This document shows positions 1 to 6,152 of a stretch of 12,050 bases of DNA, one piece after another. The notes beneath the pieces were generated by a model, which was not told where the DNA came from, did no database searches, and saw nothing but the letters and a program-made list of their open reading frames with translations. Both the position numbers and the translations under genes were made by a program. Source of the DNA: Ruminococcaceae bacterium UBA3451 (GTDB lineage: Bacteria; Bacillota; Clostridia; Oscillospirales; Acutalibacteraceae); the NCBI GenBank assembly GCA_002378845.1, contig DFRY01000014.1, positions 12,997-25,046 of the forward strand, read 5' to 3'. Every line of letters starts with the position of its first letter. The stretch's first letter is position 1.

Positions 1-141
1 GTCGGAGCGGTCTGCCGGCACCTCAATAGAAAATTCGGGAACGGCCGCTTCGGTCAGATCCCCGGCTTTCATTGCCTTTGCAAATGCGTCACCGATTGCG
101 GTTCTCAATTCACTGGTCGCTTGAAACACTAGTTTTGACAT
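1..141 (-). CDS. argS: Arginyl-tRNA synthetase, N-terminal fragment (partial)
   Basis: Only the first 47 codons are present; the gene continues past the left edge. ArgS charges tRNA-Arg with arginine in the cytoplasm. The visible peptide starts MSKLVFQATSEL and ends with PEFSIEVPADRSD. The PE-x-x-IEVPADRS block is the conserved N-terminal stretch of bacterial ArgS that precedes the HGDFATN-like part, which lies outside the window. The ATG at 141-139 follows an AAGGAGG (160-154) with a 12-base spacer. The start lies inside the end of the DUF1934 gene, overlapping it by 32 bases in another frame, so the two are probably translationally coupled. The DUF1934-argS pairing is common in Firmicutes, which supports the call. 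The catalytic domain cannot be inspected. Confidence 0.87.
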   Translation of the reverse strand, partial: MSKLVFQATSELRTAIGDAFAKAMKAGDLTEAAVPEFSIEVPADRSD

Positions 142-574
142 CTTTGTTTTTGGCCTCCTTGACGGTAATTAATATTTCATTCACGCTGGATAGGCTGGAG
201 TTGATATCGAGGGAATAATTAACCTCCAGTTTGCCGCCCGCGTCGTCGAGCTCGGACTTTACCTTGCTGGTGAATACGCCGATCATCATGCAGCCGTAGC
301 CGGTGTCGTAAGGGCACACATGGCGCTTGCCGTTTTCCAGAATCAGGCGGGTGCTTTCCGCGCCGCCGCGCATCAGCGTTACTTTGGAATCGCCGTCTAC
401 TTTCAGTACGGAAGTCTGCGGTGACCCTTTGTTTTCGGCATCGTATTCTTTGTAAACAATGTACCGGCTGTCGCCTCGCTTTACGTACGAGCCGAGGGTG
501 GTAACCTCGATTTCACCAGTTTCATCGTCAAGCTTCTGCCGGCCGATAATCGAGATGAGGTAATTTTCCTGCAT
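110..574 (-). CDS. DUF1934 (YwiB-like) small beta-barrel protein
   Basis: A 154-residue protein of the DUF1934/YwiB type. These are small, probably cytoplasmic, beta-barrel proteins of unknown biochemical role. The sequence shows alternating strands typical of the family: ENYLISIIGRQ at the N terminus, a central KVTLMRGG segment, a loop containing YDTGYG, and a late LEVNYSLDIN strand. There is no signal peptide or membrane segment. ATG at 574-572 follows AAGGAGC at 587-581. It sits 55 bases after murI and overlaps argS by 32 bases, so it is probably co-transcribed with both. Family assignment comes from sequence style and from the argS neighbour; no function is claimed. Confidence 0.8.
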   Translation of the reverse strand: MQENYLISIIGRQKLDDETGEIEVTTLGSYVKRGDSRYIVYKEYDAENKGSPQTSVLKVDGDSKVTLMRGGAESTRLILENGKRHVCPYDTGYGCMMIGVFTSKVKSELDDAGGKLEVNYSLDINSSLSSVNEILITVKEAKNKDVKTSVSSDQ

Positions 575-629
575 TTGATTGCTCCTTGTTGAACAGTCGG
601 CACAGCTTTTGCCGCTCTGTTCCTCCTTG

Positions 630-1442
630 TTAGTATAATTCGATATTTACATAGCTCACGTCATTTTTTATGTCGCAGCCAAGAAAAATTTCCGCGGTCT
701 GTGCAAAGCCTTCTACGCGGTCGCTCACAAAGAACGAACCTTCGCCTTGACTTTGCCTGTCGCACAGCAAATCCTTTTCTTTCAAAAGAGCGGCGCAGTA
801 AAGCGCCGTTTCGCGCCCGCTGTCAACCAGCGTAACGCCGCCGCCCATTACGCGGGAGATAATTGGCTTTATAATGGGGTAATGGGTACAGCCGAGAATC
901 AGGGTGTCGATTCCCGACTCCCGCAGCGGAACAAGGTAACGTTCCGCAACAAGACGCGTAACTTCCTCGCTTTCGGATATAAATCCGTTTTCTACCAGCG
1001 GAACAAACAGCGGACAGTCACGGTCAAAAACCTCGATTTCGGGGTCGATTTCCGCCAGCTCGCGCCGGTAGGAACCGCTCCGGATGGTTGCCGTGGTGCC
1101 AATAATGCCAACCCGATTGTTTTTCGTCGCGCGGGCGGCGGCCAGTGCGGTCGGCTTCAGCACGCCGGTATAGGGTAATCCGAGGTTTTCACCGACGGAG
1201 CCTGCCACGGAACTGACGGTGCCGCACGCGGCAATAATCATTTTTACGTTGTTTGATTTCAAAAACGCAGCGTCCTGTTTTGTATATTTAATAATGGTTT
1301 CACGGCTGCGGGAACCGTAGGGAACCCGGCCGGTGTCGCCGAAATAAACGATATTTTCCTGCGGCAAAATCTGTAAAAGCTCTTTTACGGCGGTCAGTCC
1401 GCCAAGCCCGGAATCGAACACGCCGATCGGTCTGTTATCCAT
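630..1442 (-). CDS. murI: Glutamate racemase
   Basis: MurI interconverts L- and D-glutamate and supplies D-Glu for the second position of the peptidoglycan stem peptide. The 270-residue protein has the family blocks in order: GVFDSGLGG (7-15), YFGDTGRVPYG (33-43), the first catalytic cysteine in AACGTVSS (Cys73), and the second in LGCTHYP (Cys185, followed by Thr186-His187). Length is normal. I chose ATG at 1442-1440 because a TTG seven codons... precisely six codons upstream (1460) overlaps the GGAGCG ribosome binding site at 1458-1453 and would remove it. The usual CNT around the first cysteine is CGT here. It follows ddl by 26 bases, so the wall-precursor genes ddl and murI form one transcription unit with DUF1934 and argS. 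Confidence 0.95.
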   Translation of the reverse strand: MDNRPIGVFDSGLGGLTAVKELLQILPQENIVYFGDTGRVPYGSRSRETIIKYTKQDAAFLKSNNVKMIIAACGTVSSVAGSVGENLGLPYTGVLKPTALAAARATKNNRVGIIGTTATIRSGSYRRELAEIDPEIEVFDRDCPLFVPLVENGFISESEEVTRLVAERYLVPLRESGIDTLILGCTHYPIIKPIISRVMGGGVTLVDSGRETALYCAALLKEKDLLCDRQSQGEGSFFVSDRVEGFAQTAEIFLGCDIKNDVSYVNIELY

Positions 1443-1468
1443 TTTATTGCATCGCTCCAAAAGTTTGA

Positions 1469-2542
1469 TTAATATTTGGCCTTTATTTCAAAGGAAAGCG
1501 TAATCAGCCGATCAATCAAGTCGCTGTAAGGAAGACCGAATGCCTCCCAAAGCTTAGGATACATGCTGATGGATGTAAAGCCCGGCAGGGTATTCAGTTC
1601 ATTCAGAAGAACCTCGTTGCCGTTCCGCACAAAAAAGTCCACGCGGGTCAGCCCTGCGCAGCCCAGCATGCGGTAAGCGCGGGCGGCGGTGGAACGGATT
1701 TCCTCCATGACTTCGTCGCTCAGGTGTGCCGGAATATACAGCTGGGACGTGCCGGATTTATATTTGTCGTCGTAATCGTAAAATTCTGCAGAAGCGGCGA
1801 TTTCACCCACAAGGGAAGCCTCGGGTTCGGAATTGCCAAGTACGGCACATTCCACTTCCTGGCCGACAATGGCTTCTTCCACCACAATTTTGTCGTCCTC
1901 CCTTGCCGCCTTTTCTACTGCGGCGCCCAGTTCCGCTTCATTGTGCACCTTGCTGATGCCGACGGAAGAACCAGCGTTGGCCGGTTTGACAAAAACAGGG
2001 TAGCCAAGCCGCGCGTTGATTTTTACCTTGATTTTCTCCGCTCCGGTTTGGTACTTGTCGGCGAAGAACCAAAGGTAATTCGCCTGCTTAATGCCTGCCG
2101 CCGTTAACAGCGTGTGGGTTACCGCTTTATCCATGCAGACTGCCGAAGCAAGGGTATGGCAGCCGACATAAGGAATTCCGCTTAACTGCAGAAGGCCCTG
2201 CATGGTGCCGTCTTCGCCGTTTCTGCCGTGGAGCACGGGAAAAACACAGTCTACTTTTATCACGTCAAACCCGATTTTGCCGTCGACCACAATGCCGTGA
2301 ACGTTTCGGTCGGGGGAAATAAACGCGGGCTGGTTCAACGCATTGTGTTCCCAGCGGCCATCCGCAATTTCTTCCACCGGGCCGGAAAACAGGTACCAGC
2401 GGCCGTCTTTGGTAATACCAAGGCAAACGGGTTCGTATTTATCGTGGGGCAGGTTGTTGATCACGGAAGTTGCGGAAACGCACGAAACCTCATGCTCTGA
2501 GGAACAGCCGCCGAAGATAATGGCAATTTTTTTCTTATCCAT
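1469..2542 (-). CDS. ddl: D-alanine--D-alanine ligase
   Basis: An ATP-grasp ligase that joins two D-alanines for the end of the peptidoglycan stem peptide. The 357 residues carry GGCSSEHEVS (11-20), the LHGRNGEDGTMQG block (104-116), the YVGC-x10-MDK stretch (125-139), the ATP-binding lysine segment VFVKPANAGSSVGISK (183-198), the omega-loop EFYDYDDKY (253-261), and the C-terminal metal/substrate block LNELNTLPGFT (313-323). The tyrosine-containing omega-loop matches D-Ala-D-Ala ligases rather than the VanA-type D-Ala-D-Lac enzymes, so the sequence gives no sign of vancomycin resistance. ATG at 2542 follows GGAGG at 2554-2550. It is first in the leftward operon. Confidence 0.96.
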   Translation of the reverse strand: MDKKKIAIIFGGCSSEHEVSCVSATSVINNLPHDKYEPVCLGITKDGRWYLFSGPVEEIADGRWEHNALNQPAFISPDRNVHGIVVDGKIGFDVIKVDCVFPVLHGRNGEDGTMQGLLQLSGIPYVGCHTLASAVCMDKAVTHTLLTAAGIKQANYLWFFADKYQTGAEKIKVKINARLGYPVFVKPANAGSSVGISKVHNEAELGAAVEKAAREDDKIVVEEAIVGQEVECAVLGNSEPEASLVGEIAASAEFYDYDDKYKSGTSQLYIPAHLSDEVMEEIRSTAARAYRMLGCAGLTRVDFFVRNGNEVLLNELNTLPGFTSISMYPKLWEAFGLPYSDLIDRLITLSFEIKAKY

Positions 2543-2651
2543 TACATATCCTCCAAACTGTAAATGCGCTCAGCCTGCGGTGAAAAACGGGGTTCGGCTG
2601 AAAATCACAGCGTTTTACCTGCATTCTGAGTACGTTTTCTTATTAATATAC

Positions 2652-2681
2652 ATAATACTACGAATATATATCATATCACAA
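2652..2681 (-). promoter_or_regulatory. Probable promoter of the ddl-murI-DUF1934-argS operon
   Basis: On the minus strand TTGTGA (2681-2676) is followed after 18 bases by TATTAT (2657-2652). Each hexamer differs from sigma-A consensus at one or two positions. It would give a leader of about 100 bases before ddl. That leader can fold: the stem 2570-2575/2596-2601 has six pairs, and part of it could instead pair locally with CAGC/GCTG. No T-box or known riboswitch core is visible. Assignment is by inspection only. Confidence 0.5.
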
Positions 2682-2722
2682 CGCCCCTGCGGGCGCAATC
2701 GAAATTTTGTTAAATAAGTATG

Positions 2723-2751
2723 GTGACAAAAAAGCGTTTATGATGTATAAT
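2723..2751 (+). promoter_or_regulatory. Sigma-A type promoter for the gene at 2814
   Basis: GTGACA (2723-2728) and a perfect TATAAT (2746-2751) are separated by 17 bases. Transcription would begin near 2758, about 55 bases before the TTG start of the downstream gene. It is back to back with the ddl promoter; the two -35 elements are about 40 bases apart. Confidence 0.75.
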
Positions 2752-2813
2752 TATTGCCTAGATACATGGAATAATAATTCGGAATATTTGATAAAACTTC
2801 AGGAGTGATATAT

Positions 2814-3614
2814 TTGGAGCAGAAGGCATTTGACCTTGTTACCGAAAAAGTTGGCGCGGTTCTGACCGAACAGGGGTTTCAACGAACCGGCGACCTGCAG
2901 GAGGAAAGCGGGCGCGCCGCACTGTTCACCAATGAAAACAACGCATACAGCATTCTTTACAATCAGGCAAAAAAGCGTTTTGAACTAAGAACCTGTGAAA
3001 TGGAAGACGATAAGCCGGACGGCAAATGGAAGTCCATTTCCATTTGGCTTTTTGACCCGGAGAGCGACAGTGTGTCAGAAGCGGAAAGCATTGTGAACGA
3101 TTTTTCCGAAACCATTCAGGGGCCGAAGCGCGTTGCGGCTATGAAAACACAGAAGAAGCGCAAAAAAGACGATGAAAACAACCCCGACCCGCTGTTCTTT
3201 TTCAACCGTTTTGTGGGTGTTTTTCCGGAACTGCGCGATGAACTGAATGAAGAAAAGGCACAGTACGGCGACGTTCGCGCGGTTACCTTTGCGCGTACCC
3301 GTCTTACCCCGAAAATCGAAGCTCTTTGCACGCAGACAACCAGGCAGGAGCAGATTAAGCGCTGTGTCGACCTTCTGAACGACATGTATGTTGCGGGCGA
3401 TATGGATGTGCGTTCCATCATTACCATCGTAATTTTGAACGGCATTGAAAATCAAACTGCAGTCGACAATATGAAGCCGCTGTTCAGCGAGGATCTTGGC
3501 AAAAGCTTTACGGCCGGCCTGAAGATGAAGGGTAAGGTCATTAAGCCCGAAAAAAAGAAAAAGAAGAAGCAGGAACGCTTTGTTGCGGATAATCTGAATA
3601 CCTTAAAGCGATAA
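2814..3614 (+). CDS. Conserved-looking protein of unknown function, two-part with lysine-rich linkers
   Basis: I do not recognise this 266-residue protein. There is no signal peptide or membrane segment. It divides into an N-terminal part (about 1-110, mixed alpha/beta, with SILYNQAKKRFELRTC and SISIWLFDPESDS), a basic linker KTQKKRKKDDE (about 113-123), a largely helical C-terminal part (about 125-235, with FFFNRFVGVFPELRDELNEE and VDLLNDMYVAGDMDVRSI), and a very basic tail with a run of six lysines before QERFVADNL. The lysine clusters could contact RNA, DNA or ribosomes, but this is a guess. The start is TTG at 2814-2816: AGGAG at 2801-2805 sits 8 bases upstream, whereas the earlier in-frame GTG at 2805 overlaps the binding site. 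It is a monocistronic unit with its own promoter and terminator. Codon use resembles its neighbours, so there is no sign of transfer. Confidence 0.8.
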   Translation: MEQKAFDLVTEKVGAVLTEQGFQRTGDLQEESGRAALFTNENNAYSILYNQAKKRFELRTCEMEDDKPDGKWKSISIWLFDPESDSVSEAESIVNDFSETIQGPKRVAAMKTQKKRKKDDENNPDPLFFFNRFVGVFPELRDELNEEKAQYGDVRAVTFARTRLTPKIEALCTQTTRQEQIKRCVDLLNDMYVAGDMDVRSIITIVILNGIENQTAVDNMKPLFSEDLGKSFTAGLKMKGKVIKPEKKKKKKQERFVADNLNTLKR

Positions 3615-3628
3615 TTGTTTGGAACGCG

Positions 3629-3657
3629 GCGGGCAGGCTGGCGTCTGCCCGCTTTTT
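3629..3657 (+). terminator. Intrinsic terminator of the gene at 2814
   Basis: GCGGGCAG (3629-3636) pairs with CTGCCCGC (3645-3652), giving 8 GC-rich pairs extendable by two inside the loop, followed by TTTTT (3653-3657). It lies 15 bases after the stop codon. Confidence 0.9.
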
Positions 3658-3764
3658 ACAACATAATCCAACCGGTTTCGACCCAGTAAGAAAGCCATTT
3701 TCGCCGTTTTTCGACAGGGCTGGAATTTACAGCATTCATAATGAAAAATAAATGGGTGCAATGC

Positions 3765-3794
3765 TTGACAAGCTTTCATTCCATATGTTATTAT
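3765..3794 (+). promoter_or_regulatory. Strong promoter of the rpmG-secE-nusG-rplKA operon
   Basis: A perfect TTGACA (3765-3770) is followed after 18 bases by TATTAT (3789-3794), preceded directly by TGT, which makes an extended -10. The start would be near 3801, leaving a leader of about 97 bases before rpmG. Strength fits a ribosomal protein operon. Confidence 0.82.
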
Positions 3795-3800
3795 AGTTAT

Positions 3801-3875
3801 ACCTCATAAAGGGGTTATTTTTTTTGCGCCCTTTTAAGAGGGAGGCTGAGGTCTATTTCAGACCTAAATATTTTT
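3801..3875 (+). promoter_or_regulatory. Structured rpmG leader, possible attenuator
   Basis: The leader holds several mutually exclusive pairings. AGGTCT (3849-3854) pairs with AGACCT (3860-3865), closing a five-base loop, and is followed by AAATATTTTT, like a weak terminator. The leader's first bases ACCTC (3801-3805) could instead pair with GAGGT (3848-3852), which would break that hairpin. AAAGGG (3808-3813) can pair with CCCTTT (3829-3834) around a run of eight T. I know no described leader of this form; the short stem and interrupted U-tract make real attenuation uncertain. Confidence 0.35.
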
Positions 3876-3897
3876 CCGTACAACGGGAGGTGCCGTC

Positions 3898-4047
3898 ATG
3901 AGAGTTAAAATCACATTAGCTTGCACAGAGTGCAAACAGCGCAACTACAACACAATGAAAAACAAGAAGAATGATCCGGACAGGCTTGAAATGAACAAGT
4001 ACTGCAGATTCTGTAAGAAGCATACTCTTCACAGAGAAACAAAGTAA
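3898..4047 (+). CDS. rpmG: 50S ribosomal protein L33, zinc-binding form
   Basis: A 49-residue protein too short for many gene callers. It begins MRVKITLACTECKQRNY and ends CRFCKKHTLHRETK, the classic L33 pattern. L33 sits near the E site of the large ribosomal subunit. Two CxxC pairs (Cys9/Cys12 and Cys36/Cys39) show it is the zinc-binding C+ form, as opposed to the zinc-free C- paralogue that some bacteria induce when zinc is scarce. ATG at 3898 follows GGGAGG at 3885-3890. rpmG-secE-nusG is a standard Firmicute order; secE starts 20 bases downstream, so the genes are co-transcribed. Confidence 0.96.
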   Translation: MRVKITLACTECKQRNYNTMKNKKNDPDRLEMNKYCRFCKKHTLHRETK

Positions 4048-4067
4048 TCCGGACGGAGGGACAGATA

Positions 4068-4304
4068 ATGGCAGAAACAACTGTAAAGAAAGAGAACTTT
4101 TTTTCCAGAGCCGGCAAAAACATCTCTAAGTTCTTCCGCGATGCCAGAAGTGAAGTCAAAAAGATAGTATGGCCCACACCGCAGGCTGTTTTCAAAAACA
4201 CCGGCGTTGTTTTGGTAACAATTATTATCATCGGCCTGTTTATCTTTGCACTGGACACAGTACTTATGAATCTGCTTGGACTGATTATGAACATTGCGAA
4301 ATAG
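4068..4304 (+). CDS. secE: Preprotein translocase subunit SecE
   Basis: SecE is the small essential membrane subunit that clamps SecY in the SecYEG protein export channel. The 78-residue product has the short Gram-positive form: a basic amphipathic helix (NISKFFRDARSEVKKIVWP, about 20-38) with the conserved EVKKIVWPT hinge, then one transmembrane helix (about 48-70). It is preceded by GGAGGG at 4055-4060 and followed 20 bases later by nusG. Nothing is missing compared with other single-span SecE proteins. Confidence 0.96.
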   Translation: MAETTVKKENFFSRAGKNISKFFRDARSEVKKIVWPTPQAVFKNTGVVLVTIIIIGLFIFALDTVLMNLLGLIMNIAK

Positions 4305-4324
4305 GATAAGCGGAGGAGTATACT

Positions 4325-4846
4325 ATGTCTGAAGACGCTAAATGGTATGTTGTTCATACCTATTCCGGGTATGAGAACAAAGTTGCCTCCAATCTTGAAA
4401 AGACAGTGGAAAACCGTCAACTCCATGATTTAATTCAGGAGATCCGCGTGCCAACCGAAACCGTTACCGAAATCAAGGATAACAAGCGGCGCGATGTGGA
4501 ACGGAAGATTTTTCCCGGTTATGTTCTGGTTAAGATGATTTTAACCGATGAATCCTGGTATGTTGTCCGCAATATTCGCGGCTGCACAGGTTTTGTCGGC
4601 CCGTCGTCAAAACCGATTCCGCTCACCGATGAAGAAGTCGCGAGATTGGGCGTCGAACAGAGAGAGATTGAGGTTTCTTACGGGGTCGGCGATTCCGTAC
4701 ACATTATTGATGGTCCCCTTGAGGGCTTTGTCGGTACTGTCGAGGAAGTGGATGTCGACAAGAACCGCGTCCGTGTTACCGTTTCCATGTTTGGGCGCGA
4801 AACACCAGTTGAGCTTGAGTTAGATCAGGCAGAAGTCATGGAATAA
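4325..4846 (+). CDS. nusG: Transcription elongation/antitermination factor NusG
   Basis: NusG binds RNA polymerase through its N-terminal NGN domain; its C-terminal KOW domain contacts Rho or ribosomal protein S10 and couples transcription with translation. The 173-residue protein starts near WYVVHTYSGYENKVA (7-21), has PGYVLVKM (64-71) and VRNIRGCTGFVG typical of NGN, and ends with a KOW motif around GDSVHIIDGPLEGFVGTV (about 122-139) followed by RVRVTVSMFGRETPVEL. ATG at 4325 follows GGAGG at 4312-4316. It lies between secE and rplK as in most bacteria. Length is normal. Confidence 0.97.
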   Translation: MSEDAKWYVVHTYSGYENKVASNLEKTVENRQLHDLIQEIRVPTETVTEIKDNKRRDVERKIFPGYVLVKMILTDESWYVVRNIRGCTGFVGPSSKPIPLTDEEVARLGVEQREIEVSYGVGDSVHIIDGPLEGFVGTVEEVDVDKNRVRVTVSMFGRETPVELELDQAEVME

Positions 4847-4861
4847 TTTTCACGATAATTT

Positions 4862-4942
4862 GCGGGAGACCGCTTATTATGAGGGGCATTGCCCCTGTGG
4901 GAGGAACGGATAAAATATTTCGTCCGCTCCGCCATCTACCAC
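4862..4942 (+). promoter_or_regulatory. rplK leader with L1-binding-site mimic (site 1)
   Basis: The nusG-rplK gap contains three hairpins. GCGG-GAGA-CCGC (4862-4873) is capped by a GNRA tetraloop. Next, 4882-4887 pairs with 4891-4896 across a three-base loop. Abutting it is the key element: GTGG (4897-4900) pairs with CCAC (4939-4942), enclosing GA on the 5' side and an eight-base bulge GCCATCTA (4931-4938) on the 3' side, then an inner stem 4903-4910/4923-4930 with 7 of 8 pairs. GTGGGAGG with a distal ACCAC is the pattern of the L1 site in 23S rRNA and of known L1 feedback sites in mRNA. L1 made from the downstream rplA would bind here and repress rplK-rplA. Function is inferred from the motif. 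Confidence 0.72.
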
Positions 4943-4963
4943 GAATTTTGGAGGTGCAAGAAA

Positions 4964-5389
4964 ATGGCTCAAAAGGTTACGGGCTTTATTAAGCTCCAAA
5001 TACCTGCTGGCAAGGCTACCCCGGCGCCGCCTGTTGGACCGGCACTCGGTCAGCACGGTGTCAATATCATGGCGTTCACAAAGGAATTCAATGAACGCAC
5101 AAAGAACGATGTAGGATTAATCATCCCTGTCGTTATTACGGTTTATGCAGACCGTTCGTTTACCTTTATCACTAAAACTCCCCCGGCTGCTGTTCTGATT
5201 AAGAAGGCATGCGGTATTGAGAGTGCTTCGGGTGAACCGAACAAGAAAAAGGTTGCGAAAATTACCCGCGAGCAGGTCAGAAAGATTGCTGAAACAAAAA
5301 TGCCCGACTTGAACGCAGCTTCAATCGAAACAGCCATGAGCATGGTTGCCGGTACAGCGCGCAGCATGGGTATTGAAGTCGTAGATTGA
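4964..5389 (+). CDS. rplK: 50S ribosomal protein L11
   Basis: L11 forms the GTPase-associated region of the large subunit with 23S rRNA and the L10-L7/L12 stalk. The 141-residue product is exactly the usual length and starts MAQKVTGFIKLQIPAGKATP, with the proline-rich PAPPVGPALGQHG block (22-34) and the C-terminal GTARSMGIEVVD. I chose ATG at 4964, after GGAGGT at 4950-4955, because an upstream in-frame start at 4889 would add about 25 unrelated residues translated from the structured leader. It is co-transcribed with nusG and rplA; no terminator lies between them. Confidence 0.97.
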   Translation: MAQKVTGFIKLQIPAGKATPAPPVGPALGQHGVNIMAFTKEFNERTKNDVGLIIPVVITVYADRSFTFITKTPPAAVLIKKACGIESASGEPNKKKVAKITREQVRKIAETKMPDLNAASIETAMSMVAGTARSMGIEVVD

Positions 5390-5397
5390 TCACCCGG

Positions 5398-5429
5398 GTG
5401 GGAGGAACATTCTAATCCGATTTTACCAC
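5398..5429 (+). promoter_or_regulatory. Second L1-binding-site mimic before rplA (site 2)
   Basis: In the rplK-rplA gap GTGG (5398-5401) pairs with CCAC (5426-5429), enclosing GA on the 5' side and a seven-base bulge GATTTTA (5419-5425) on the 3' side, with a short inner stem GGA (5404-5406)/TCC (5416-5418). The sequence GTGGGAGGAAC is identical to that in site 1 before rplK, and both match the L1 site in 23S rRNA. It ends six bases before the rplA GGGAGG at 5436-5440, so bound L1 could block initiation on its own gene. A ten-base palindrome CACCCGGGTG (5391-5400) overlaps its 5' arm. The inner stem is short, so the fold is less certain than site 1. Confidence 0.6.
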
Positions 5430-5448
5430 TCAATAGGGAGGAAAACCA

Positions 5449-6141
5449 ATGAAACACGGTAAAAAGTATGTCGACAGCGCTAAGCTGATCGATCGCGCAA
5501 AGCTATATGATGCCAACGAAGCGCTTGACCTTTGCGTCAAGACTGGCACATCCAAGTTTGACGAAACCGTTGAGGTTCACGTTAAGCTGGGCGTTGACAG
5601 CCGCCATGCTGACCAGCAGGCTCGCGGTGCAATCGTTCTGCCGAACGGCACGGGCAAAAAAGTTCGCGTTCTTGCAATTTGCAAGGGCGACGCAGCAAAG
5701 GAAGCGGAAGCTGCCGGTGCTGAATTTGTCGGTGCAGAAGATATGGTTCAGAAAATCCAGAGCGAAAACTGGATGGATTTCGATATTCTCATTACTACTC
5801 CGGACATGATGGGCCTTGTTGGCCGTTTAGGTAAAGTATTGGGCCCCCGCGGCTTAATGCCTAACCCGAAGGCCGGTACAGTTACCCGCGAAATCGGCAA
5901 GGCAATTGCCGATGCAAAAGCAGGTAAAATTGAGTACCGCCTTGACAAAACCAACATTATTCACTGCACAATCGGCAAGGTTTCTTTCGGCGGCGAGAAG
6001 CTGCTCGAAAACTTTGACGCTCTGCTCGGCGCTATCGTTAAGGCGAAGCCGGCTGCAGCAAAAGGCCAGTACGTTAAGAGCTGTGTTGTTGCTTCAACAA
6101 TGGGCCCCGGCGTAAGAATCAACCCGAATAAGGTTGGCTGA
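5449..6141 (+). CDS. rplA: 50S ribosomal protein L1
   Basis: L1 binds the mobile L1 stalk of 23S rRNA, helps release E-site tRNA, and represses its own operon by binding mRNA mimics of the rRNA site. The 230-residue product has the normal length and shows MKHGKKYVDSAKLIDR at the start, the FDETVEVHVKLGVD rRNA-binding segment (about 38-51), GPRGLMPNPKAGTV (129-142), and the C-terminal signature around IGKVSFGGEKLLEN. ATG at 5449 follows GGGAGG before it. Two apparent L1 sites lie upstream, one before rplK and one before rplA, consistent with feedback. It is the last gene before a new promoter and the L10 leader. Confidence 0.97.
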   Translation: MKHGKKYVDSAKLIDRAKLYDANEALDLCVKTGTSKFDETVEVHVKLGVDSRHADQQARGAIVLPNGTGKKVRVLAICKGDAAKEAEAAGAEFVGAEDMVQKIQSENWMDFDILITTPDMMGLVGRLGKVLGPRGLMPNPKAGTVTREIGKAIADAKAGKIEYRLDKTNIIHCTIGKVSFGGEKLLENFDALLGAIVKAKPAAAKGQYVKSCVVASTMGPGVRINPNKVG

Positions 6142-6152
6142 GAAACAAACAC

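Noticed and set aside
747..1178. Open frame of 143 codons on the plus strand inside murI
   Set aside because: It is antisense to a clear glutamate racemase, has no ribosome binding site and its translation resembles no protein family.
1469..2542. Ddl as a vancomycin-resistance D-Ala-D-Lac ligase
   Set aside because: The omega-loop EFYDYDDKY matches ordinary D-Ala-D-Ala ligases, and no vanH/vanX or regulator genes are nearby.
2543..2651. T-box or riboswitch in the ddl leader
   Set aside because: The leader can form a six-pair hairpin, but I find no T-box sequence, specifier loop, terminator or known aptamer core.
2682..2695. CGCCC-CTGC-GGGCG hairpin between the divergent promoters as a terminator
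   Set aside because: Only five pairs, no T-tract on either strand, and it lies upstream of both promoters' start sites.
2343..2717. Plus-strand open frame of 124 codons reaching into the ddl upstream region
   Set aside because: Most of it is antisense to ddl and the rest crosses the ddl promoter; no start signal or recognisable protein.
4889..4963. N-terminal extension of L11 by 25 residues
   Set aside because: The extension would be translated from the L1-binding leader; the ATG at 4964 has a proper GGAGGT and gives the universal L11 length and start.
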